A stretch of DNA of 35,726 bases from Clostridiaceae bacterium (lineage in GTDB: Bacteria; Bacillota; Clostridia; Saccharofermentanales; DTU023). Positions 1 to 6,146 of this stretch are shown one piece after another (position 1 is the stretch's first letter; each line of letters begins with the position of its first letter). The notes under the pieces were generated by a model. The model worked only from the letters and a program-made list of their open reading frames with translations, made no database searches and was not told the DNA's origin. Position numbers and translations under genes: made by a program. The stretch lies in assembly GCA_012799695.1 (NCBI GenBank), contig JAAZKT010000086.1, positions 1-35,726 of the forward strand. The letters are read 5' to 3'.

Positions 1-186
1 ACAACGACAGCGCCTACAACGACAACGCCGACAACGACGACAACGACAACGCCTACAACGACGACGCAGACAACGCCGACAACTACGGCAACGGAGTCGT
101 CAGAAACCTCGACAAGCACATCGACATCTACCGAAGCATCGTCTGAGAGTCCTACATCGACGGGAAAAGAAGCCTGTACCCCATAG
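1..186 (+). CDS. C-terminal fragment of a Thr/Pro/Ser-rich protein (5' end outside window)
   Basis: Frame 1 is open from the first base to a TAG at 184-186 and gives 61 residues. The first 35 or so are almost entirely threonine with regularly spaced prolines, followed by a Ser/Thr/Glu stretch and a short end reading KEACTP. No domain can be seen because the rest of the gene lies outside the window. Such tails usually act as extended linkers or wall-spanning segments of exported proteins, so an extracellular location is inferred. It lies just upstream of, and on the same strand as, a flavin electron-transfer cassette. It could belong to an exported electron-transfer or wall protein, but this cannot be decided here. 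A similar Thr/Pro tail ends the PASTA kinase at 30649. Confidence 0.7.
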   Translation, partial: TTTAPTTTTPTTTTTTTPTTTTQTTPTTTATESSETSTSTSTSTEASSESPTSTGKEACTP

Positions 187-283
187 GAGCTTTGTCTCTA
201 CGACGTTCAGTTTTGCTTTGCTCCGTTAATGTATGATTCGGAAGGCAATGATGGATGAGTAAGGGCGAACGGAGCGAAAAAAG

Positions 284-706
284 ATGAAAGACAACGTTGA
301 TGTCACACGCGATCGGAGAGTGTTTATCCGGCCGCGTGATTTTTTTGTCTTGGCCGTATTGATCGGCTTAGCTCTGATTTTGTATATTGTGACTTGGACG
401 ACACGAACCTCTTCCGAGTGCGTCGCCAAAATTTACCATAATGGTCAGTTGCTTGAAGTCGTGAAGCTGGAGCTTGGAGAAGAGAGGGAGTTTCGATTTG
501 ATTTAGAGCCATCGATCGCCATACGGCAGTTCGCCGATCAATCGATCGCGTTCATGTCCTCTGACTGTCCCGATCGCGTCTGTGTCAAGTCCGGGCGGAT
601 CAAGCGACCGGGTGAATTCGCCGCCTGTGTGCCTAACCGTTTTCTCATCGTGATTGAGGGTACGGCAGAGTCATCGAAAGGGGAGGATGTCGATCTTGTC
701 GCGTGA
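284..706 (+). CDS. NusG domain II-containing membrane-anchored protein (EetA-like)
   Basis: The 140-residue protein has a basic N-terminus, one transmembrane segment at about residues 22-40, and an extracytoplasmic NusG domain II fold. The family hallmark is visible: CPDRVCV, a gap, then PGEFAACVPN, giving Cys pairs near residues 94-99 and a third Cys near 114. The family occurs next to Gx transporter and ApbE genes in Gram-positive extracellular electron transfer loci, where the Listeria homologue is called EetA; that parallel is from family knowledge. The start is an ATG with GGAG about 11 bases upstream. The next gene begins inside its last codons, so the two are probably translationally coupled. 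The molecular role is not established; an assembly or membrane-adapter role in flavin-based electron export is an inference. Confidence 0.8.
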   Translation: MKDNVDVTRDRRVFIRPRDFFVLAVLIGLALILYIVTWTTRTSSECVAKIYHNGQLLEVVKLELGEEREFRFDLEPSIAIRQFADQSIAFMSSDCPDRVCVKSGRIKRPGEFAACVPNRFLIVIEGTAESSKGEDVDLVA

Positions 707-1229
707 ACGTGGAATATCCGTATCGGTGCGACGGCTCACGCGTTCTGCCGTCATGCTGGCTACGGCGCTTGCCTTGGGATTGCTTGAGGGGATGTTGCCG
801 CATTTGCCGGCGCCCGTTCCGCTCCGGTACGGTCTCGCCAACGTTGCCGTCATGGCGACGCTGATTTTTATCGGATCTCTCGAGGCTTTTTCTGTCGCAT
901 TTTTGAAAAGCGTTTTTGTTTTTATGACACGAGGACTGATTGCCGGGGGCGTATCCATGACGGGAACGCTTCTGTCGGTCGCCGCGATGATTGCGATTGA
1001 TCGATTTTTAAAGCGGCGGACGTCCGTTTTCCTGTTGTCGATTTTGGGAGCGATCACACATAATGCGGGACAGATGATTTTTCTTATTCTGTTTTTGCAG
1101 TACAGAATATCCGTTCTCCTTGTCGGTCCCTATCTGCTCTTGTTCGGGATTGCGACAGGTAGCTTATCGGGTCTTCTTTTGTATGTCATGATGAAACCGT
1201 TACAATCATTCTTTAAGAGTCGGGCATGA
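696..1229 (+). CDS. Gx transporter family protein (heptaprenyl diphosphate synthase component I-like; EetB-like)
   Basis: This is a small, very hydrophobic protein of about 177 residues with five or so membrane segments. It matches the family annotated as Gx transporter or heptaprenyl diphosphate synthase component I (LEGMLPHLP, an LRYGLANVAV stretch, and TGTLLSVAAM). The start is uncertain. GGGAGG at 681-686 touches the ATG at 687 with no spacing, whereas the in-frame TTG at 696 sits nine bases away and is preferred; a TTG at 654 has no site. It overlaps the end of the NusG II gene, and the ApbE gene overlaps its end. The family resembles small substrate-binding S components. In Listeria the equivalent (EetB) is needed for extracellular electron transfer, so a quinone- or flavin-related membrane role is likely but not shown. 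Confidence 0.78.
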   Translation: MSRERGISVSVRRLTRSAVMLATALALGLLEGMLPHLPAPVPLRYGLANVAVMATLIFIGSLEAFSVAFLKSVFVFMTRGLIAGGVSMTGTLLSVAAMIAIDRFLKRRTSVFLLSILGAITHNAGQMIFLILFLQYRISVLLVGPYLLLFGIATGSLSGLLLYVMMKPLQSFFKSRA

Positions 1230-1258
1230 TAACGATGGTGGCAATCGGGAGGTTCATC

Positions 1259-2344
1259 GTGTCGCCAAAAAAAAGTCACACATCTGAACGTTGTGGATCG
1301 CCACGCGTCTTCACTGTTTTATTGGTGGTCCTTTTTGTTTGCGGTACGGTCATGCTATGTGTGTCGGGGTGCCAAAGAGAGTCATTTGAAGCGTTTGTGA
1401 CGGGGCCGTTCGATACGGTGACGAAGATGATCCTCTTTTCGGATGATCAAAGCGAGTTTGATGAGCACCGCCGTTTTGTTGAGCAGGAGCTTTGGCGCTA
1501 TCACCAGTTGTTCGATGTTTATAACGATTATCCGGGCGTGACGAACATCAAGACGATCAACGATCGCGCAGGGAGCGCCGTCGCTTGTTCCGAGGATCTT
1601 CTCGACCTGATCGAATTCGGCATCGAATGTGAGGACAAGTCGGACGGGCGTGTCAATGTGGCGTTAGGTTCCGTCCTGATACTTTGGCACGAGGCGCGGA
1701 CGAATTCGACGGCAGAGCCCTCACAAGCGTATGTTCCCGATCAACAGGTGCTGGAAGATGCGGCACGACACACATCGATTGAAGACGTAAGAATTGACCG
1801 GGAGAAGGGAACAGTCACGTTGATGGATCCCTTGATGCGCCTCGATGTCGGCGCGATTGCGAAAGGATACGCGGTCGAGAAAATTGCGTGCGCGCTTGTG
1901 AGGCGGGGAATCCGCGCCGGTGCTCTCGATGCGGGCGGGAATATACGCGTAATCGGACAAAACGTTGTCAAAAACAGTCCTTGGCGTATCGGCATCCGCA
2001 ATCCCTTGGAAGATTCCGATGGTTCTTTCGTCGAGATCGTCGATGTCGTCAATCGATCGGTTGTGACGTCCGGCAACGATCAGCGATATTTCGTGTTCGA
2101 GGGAAGGCGCTATTCTCATATTATCGACCCCGCGACGAATCAGCCTGCCGAATACCACGACGCCGTGAGCGTCATCGCGGAAGATTCGGGCGTGGCCGAT
2201 TTTTTATCGACGACGCTCATGTTGATGACGGAAGCGGACGGGCGCAAGCTGCTTGTGAATTATCCCGGCTGTGAAGCTCTGTGGGTGCGGGGGTCAACAG
2301 TGACGATGACGGATGGGTTCAAGGAGTACGCTGCCGGTCACTGA
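1259..2344 (+). CDS. apbE: FAD:protein FMN transferase lipoprotein (ApbE/FmnB family)
   Basis: ApbE enzymes use FAD and Mg2+ to attach FMN covalently to Ser/Thr of exported electron carriers. The preferred GTG start at 1259 lies six bases after GGGAGG and gives 361 residues; an ATG at 1226 is the longest alternative. Residues 17-38 form a signal peptide ending in the lipobox VSGC, so Cys38 should be lipidated and the enzyme held outside the membrane. Family features follow: FDTVTKM, LWRYHQLFDVYND, INDRAG, a KGYAVEKIA stretch after LDVGAIAKG, the DAGGN motif, and SVVTSGNDQRYF with HIIDPAT near the C-terminus. It is the third gene of the EetA/EetB-like cassette. Its flavin acceptor is not in the window and may lie upstream. 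Confidence 0.93.
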   Translation: MSPKKSHTSERCGSPRVFTVLLVVLFVCGTVMLCVSGCQRESFEAFVTGPFDTVTKMILFSDDQSEFDEHRRFVEQELWRYHQLFDVYNDYPGVTNIKTINDRAGSAVACSEDLLDLIEFGIECEDKSDGRVNVALGSVLILWHEARTNSTAEPSQAYVPDQQVLEDAARHTSIEDVRIDREKGTVTLMDPLMRLDVGAIAKGYAVEKIACALVRRGIRAGALDAGGNIRVIGQNVVKNSPWRIGIRNPLEDSDGSFVEIVDVVNRSVVTSGNDQRYFVFEGRRYSHIIDPATNQPAEYHDAVSVIAEDSGVADFLSTTLMLMTEADGRKLLVNYPGCEALWVRGSTVTMTDGFKEYAAGH

Positions 2345-2465
2345 CGGATGGCATGCTCAACTGTACGGGGATGGGTTTGAAACATCCCGAAGATTTCTGA
2401 GCGATACATAGAATAGCTCAACGGGTTTGCTTATTATGATGGGTGCGAGATCGGGCACTTTCCGA

Positions 2466-2494
2466 TTAGCCCTTTATACCACCTGTGATATAAT
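2466..2494 (+). promoter_or_regulatory. Extended -10 promoter for the site-2 protease/scp operon
   Basis: A perfect TATAAT lies at 2489-2494, preceded by TG one base upstream (TGATATAAT). A weak -35, TTAGCC, lies 17 bases upstream at 2466-2471. The 247-base gap after apbE holds nothing else except a short hairpin without a T-run. The predicted start near 2501 would leave a leader of about 90 bases. Confidence 0.6.
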
Positions 2495-2591
2495 CTCATC
2501 ATTCGCATATGAATAATCATGCCGTGATTCAAGGTCTCCCAGTACAGCTGTATATGTGCCCTTGTAACGGCTTTGAAATAACTCAGTACGA

Positions 2592-3371
2592 ATGGTGACT
2601 GTTGTGCATATGATGTATTATTTGAAACCATACGCCGTGACTTTGGCTTTGCCGCTACTGAACTTCGGTAAGATTGATATCGTTGAAATTCTTATTCTTG
2701 TGTTCGTTTTGGCACTCTCTCTGTCACTGCATGAGTTCGCACACGCCTACGCGGCGCTCAAAATGGGCGACGATACGGCTGCGATGGCAGGTAGGCTGAC
2801 GTTGAATCCGCTTAGGCATCTCGATCCTATCGGTTCGCTCGTCTTTCTCTTCGCGCGCATCGGCTGGGCGAAACCGGTCCCTATCAATCCGTTGCGTTTT
2901 ACGAAGGCGAAGAGTATCAAGAGCGGGATTTTCTGGGTGAGTCTTGCGGGACCGCTGTCGAATTTATTGCTCGGCACAATATCGTGGTTTTTGTTCTGTG
3001 CGCTCTTTACGATCATGATGGCTTTCAGGATTGCCGGGCCGATCGTCGAAGTCATTATGCGGCTGTTCTTAACGCTCTTCCAAGCGAATATGTTGTTGGC
3101 GGTTTTCAATCTTCTCCCGGTTCCTCCGCTTGACGGGTTTAAGGTATTCGGCGTCGTGTTACCGGATAAGTGGTACGGTAAGTTGCTGCAGTATGAGCGA
3201 TTTATCGGCATTGCGTTTTTGTTCATCGTTTTCTTTTTCCGCGGTGTGCTTACAACAGTCCTCGGGTGGATTCTCGTACCTTTCAATTACGTGATCCAAT
3301 ATCCGATTACATGGCTCTTTCAACAGCTGCAGGCGGCACTTGGACTGCCTGTGATGCCCATGTTTTTGTAA
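2592..3371 (+). CDS. Site-2 protease family (M50) intramembrane metalloprotease
   Basis: This 259-residue multipass membrane protein carries the zinc site HEFAH at about residues 47-51 in the first strong membrane segment, and the NLLPVPPLDG motif supplying the third ligand near residue 180. It lacks a PDZ domain, so it belongs to the compact SpoIVFB/YwhC-like group rather than RseP. Such proteases cut membrane-spanning substrates, often signalling proteins; the substrate here is unknown. The ATG at 2592 has no strong ribosome binding site, and GTG or ATG codons a few residues in are possible alternatives. scpA begins nine bases after its stop. Presence next to scpAB is common in Clostridia. 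A second, PDZ-containing site-2 protease is at 18169. Confidence 0.85.
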   Translation: MVTVVHMMYYLKPYAVTLALPLLNFGKIDIVEILILVFVLALSLSLHEFAHAYAALKMGDDTAAMAGRLTLNPLRHLDPIGSLVFLFARIGWAKPVPINPLRFTKAKSIKSGIFWVSLAGPLSNLLLGTISWFLFCALFTIMMAFRIAGPIVEVIMRLFLTLFQANMLLAVFNLLPVPPLDGFKVFGVVLPDKWYGKLLQYERFIGIAFLFIVFFFRGVLTTVLGWILVPFNYVIQYPITWLFQQLQAALGLPVMPMFL

Positions 3372-3380
3372 AATGACGGT

Positions 3381-4160
3381 ATGAACGCGGAAAACACAAC
3401 GCTGGAAATCGATATCCTCCAATATGAAGGGCCACTTGATCTGCTCAGTCAGCTGATAGACAAAAATCGTGTGTCGGTTGACCGCGTCTCCATCGCATCG
3501 ATCGCCGATCAATATCTGGAAATCATCCGTAGCAGTGCCGCTCTCGATATGGAGCTTGCGAGCACATTCCTCCTGATGGCGGCGACGTTGATTCACTTGA
3601 AATCATCGCTCTTGCTTCCAGATCAACGCCGCCTCGTGGATTCCGATGAGACTGATCCCGGGGATTTGCTCATTATGCGTTTATTGCAGTACAGGCGGTG
3701 CAAGGCGCTGGCGACTTCTCTTCGTGAACGGTACGCGCGGTGCGGTCGGTCGTTCGGCAAATCGTCCGAACCTCCGGAACGCGTCGGCATCGAGCGCGAA
3801 CGCGAAACGACTTCGCTTGATCGGGCGCGATTCGATTTTGCCGTTGAGACCGTGACGATGCGGAATAATGTGCGTTTTCACGACAGTGCGGCGGAAGTGG
3901 ATCAGATACTAGAACGTGAGCGCATTTCACTCCATGAAAGAATGTCGTTTATCGTGCGGCAGATTGCCGGAAGAGCGCGCGTCTTCTTCTATGAGCTCTT
4001 TCCTCCGGAGCTTCCCACGTTGGAGCGCGTTACGGGTTTTCTTGCCGTGTTGGAGCTCGTTTTCCAAAGAAAGATAAAAGTGAAGCAAAAATCATCCTTT
4101 GCGCCGATTCTCATAGAACGTGAAACAGCACGAAGCCGTGGGGGAAGGGAAACAGCATGA
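3381..4160 (+). CDS. scpA: Segregation and condensation protein A
   Basis: ScpA is the kleisin subunit that bridges the two heads of the SMC dimer and binds the ScpB dimer, forming the condensin that compacts and separates new chromosomes. The 259-residue protein opens with the family signature LQYEGPLDLLSQLIDKNRVSV at about residues 12-32, followed by the SIADQYLEII helix and a winged-helix C-terminus that would contact the SMC head (FFELFPPE-like segment, here FYELFPPELPT). The start ATG lies ten bases after the previous stop with only a weak binding site, suggesting coupling. Its TGA overlaps the ATG of the next gene (ATGA), the usual scpA-scpB arrangement. Confidence 0.93.
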   Translation: MNAENTTLEIDILQYEGPLDLLSQLIDKNRVSVDRVSIASIADQYLEIIRSSAALDMELASTFLLMAATLIHLKSSLLLPDQRRLVDSDETDPGDLLIMRLLQYRRCKALATSLRERYARCGRSFGKSSEPPERVGIERERETTSLDRARFDFAVETVTMRNNVRFHDSAAEVDQILERERISLHERMSFIVRQIAGRARVFFYELFPPELPTLERVTGFLAVLELVFQRKIKVKQKSSFAPILIERETARSRGGRETA

Positions 4161-5434
4161 GCGAAGTTGATAAGATGGCGAGATTGGAAGCGTTGCTGTT
4201 CGTGTCGGGCGACCCTTTGGCCAACGCGGACATCGCGACCTACTTGGAAGTGGACGCGGATGAAGCGGCAAGTCTCATCGAGCAGCTCAAACGTCGTTAC
4301 CAACGCGATCCTATGTCGGGGTTGATCGTGCGGCAAATCGAAGGGGCGACGTCACTCGGGACAAAGCCGGTCTACGCCGATACGTTGGAGGCGTTCTACG
4401 GGAAGGTGCGCGATCTGAAATTGACGGATGCCGCCTATGAAACGCTTGCAGTCATTGCTTACAATGCGCCTGCGACACGTGCTGAAATCGAGACCGTACG
4501 CGGGGTCAACAGCGATTCAGTCGTAAGCCGTCTGATCGAACGCGGGTTGGTGCGTGAAGTCGGCACTCTTGAGACGCCGGGTCGTCCTGCACTTCTCGAT
4601 GTAACGGAGCAATTCCTGATGGATTTCGGGCTGTCCTCGACACGGGAGTTGCCTCCCGTCGACCTTATGATGTACGACACGATTACCGAATTTACGCAAG
4701 AACGGCAATCTGCCGCGATCGGCGCGGCGCCTAAGCCGCTTGTTATTGCGATCGACGGGCCGTCCGGTTCCGGCAAGAGTACAATTGCGAGGTTATTGTC
4801 CGAGCACTTGGGTATTCTGACACTTGATACGGGAGCGATGTACAGAGCGCTCGGCGTCAAGGCGTTACGTCTGGGGATATCGCCATCCGATCAGGAAGCC
4901 GTCCGCGCGATGCTGTCCGAGACGTCGATGGAAATCGATTTGGCTGATCGCGTCCAGAAGACGATCGTGGACGGTTCGGATTACACGCCTTATATTCGTA
5001 CGCCGGAGGCATCGAAGGCTGCATCCGATATCAGCGTTCTGCCGGTAACGCGCGAGTACTGTGTGCGCATTCAACGCGAGATCGGCAAAAGGCAGGCATT
5101 GATTCTCGATGGGCGCGATATCGGTACATACGTTTTCCCGGACGCTCCGGTCAAGTTTTTCCTCACCGCTTCGCATGAGGTTCGTGCAAAGCGGCGACTT
5201 GTTGACCTTGAGCGAGCCGGTGTTCCGTCGACGCTTGAAGAGGTGATGCGCGAGATGGAGATTCGCGATCGTCAGGATAGCGAGAGGCAGTTGGCGCCGA
5301 CGAAACGCGCGGATGACGCCATCCTGATCGACACAAGCGAAATGAGTATAAGAGAGGTCGTCGATGTCATGATCGATGTCATACGACAGCGTGAGCAAGT
5401 TCAACCGTCCTGGAGTCAAAGTCGACATGGCTAA
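4157..5434 (+). CDS. scpB-cmk: Fused segregation protein ScpB and cytidylate kinase
   Basis: One uninterrupted frame of 425 residues joins two usually separate proteins. Residues 1-165 are ScpB: paired winged helices with LEALLFVSGDPL near the start, LTDAAYETLAVIAYNAP at about 89-105, and VSRLIERGLV then TPGRPALLDVT at about 123-150. Residues 195-410 are a complete cytidylate kinase: Walker A GPSGSGKST at 201-209, DTGAMYR at 224-230, DGRDIGT at 318-324, and the lid arginines in RDRQDSER at 370-377. The linker (about 166-194) has no good internal ribosome binding site, so a single polypeptide is expected. It should act both as condensin subunit and as the CMP/dCMP kinase. In related genomes rluB often sits between the two genes; here it is absent. 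Confidence 0.92.
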   Translation: MSEVDKMARLEALLFVSGDPLANADIATYLEVDADEAASLIEQLKRRYQRDPMSGLIVRQIEGATSLGTKPVYADTLEAFYGKVRDLKLTDAAYETLAVIAYNAPATRAEIETVRGVNSDSVVSRLIERGLVREVGTLETPGRPALLDVTEQFLMDFGLSSTRELPPVDLMMYDTITEFTQERQSAAIGAAPKPLVIAIDGPSGSGKSTIARLLSEHLGILTLDTGAMYRALGVKALRLGISPSDQEAVRAMLSETSMEIDLADRVQKTIVDGSDYTPYIRTPEASKAASDISVLPVTREYCVRIQREIGKRQALILDGRDIGTYVFPDAPVKFFLTASHEVRAKRRLVDLERAGVPSTLEEVMREMEIRDRQDSERQLAPTKRADDAILIDTSEMSIREVVDVMIDVIRQREQVQPSWSQSRHG

Positions 5435-6146
5435 GCGTGATTACCAAAAGAAACCGTTTGGAGGCGAGCCTTTTTCGAAATTTTTAAGGGGCGTCATTCG
5501 CCTGCTTGTCGCCGTTTTTATTTGGCCTTTTTATTTGCCGCGCGCTGAAGGCAGTCGCGAGGAACCGTCTGACGGCGGCTGCATTCTCGTCGCCAATCAC
5601 CACAACTTCTTTGATCCTATTTTTATTACTTTCTATTTCAGGAGCACGAGGCTTTGCTTCATTGCCAAGAAAGAGTTATACAATGCCAAATTGATTGGCA
5701 GAATTCTGAAGGCGTTCGGGGCGATACCGCTAGACCGATCAAGTTCCGATATGCAGGCAAGCAAACTCATTATTTCGGAAATCGCCAACAAGAAGATCAT
5801 CGGCTTATTCCCGCAGGGGACGCGCGTACCGATCGGGGAAGAGATATCCTCTGATCCGCATTTCGGGTTAATTCATTACGCGATTCGGCGAGACATCCCG
5901 ATCATTCCCGTAGGCATTGACCCGACATACAGGTTCTTCGGAAGACCACGTTTCGTTTTCGCCGATAGCATTTTGTTGAGACTGAAGGATGGGGAAAAGC
6001 TGAACCCCGACGAACAAACCATGGTGGCACATGACGTGATGCGGCGTGTGTACGCATTGGCGGGACGTGAATATCCGCGAAAAGACAATGTCGAAAATGA
6101 AAAACTTTTCTTGAGGAAGATCGATGTTATGCCCCTTTGCGAATAA
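5427..6146 (+). CDS. plsC: 1-acyl-sn-glycerol-3-phosphate acyltransferase
   Basis: PlsC adds the second acyl chain to lysophosphatidic acid at the membrane, giving the phosphatidic acid that CdsA (15951) activates. The 239-residue protein has a hydrophobic N-terminal segment (about residues 20-36) and the catalytic HX4D motif in NHHNFFDP at about 57-64. Motif III reads FPQGTR rather than the usual FPEGTR, and the PIIPVGI block follows. The ATG at 5427 is preferred because it overlaps the scpB-cmk stop by eight bases and has GGAG upstream; the longer frame from 5376 would run far into cmk. The next gene starts inside its end. The order cmk-plsC-ispH-rpsA is common in Clostridia. Confidence 0.9.
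   Translation: MAKRDYQKKPFGGEPFSKFLRGVIRLLVAVFIWPFYLPRAEGSREEPSDGGCILVANHHNFFDPIFITFYFRSTRLCFIAKKELYNAKLIGRILKAFGAIPLDRSSSDMQASKLIISEIANKKIIGLFPQGTRVPIGEEISSDPHFGLIHYAIRRDIPIIPVGIDPTYRFFGRPRFVFADSILLRLKDGEKLNPDEQTMVAHDVMRRVYALAGREYPRKDNVENEKLFLRKIDVMPLCE

Noticed and set aside
1-120. Repetitive ACAACG/CCG sequence that could suggest a CRISPR or satellite array
   Set aside because: The units are codon-length, stay in one frame and encode Thr/Pro. There are no unique spacers.
2368-2388. Hairpin GGGATG/CATCCC after apbE
   Set aside because: A six-base stem with a nine-base loop and no following T-run is not enough to call a terminator.
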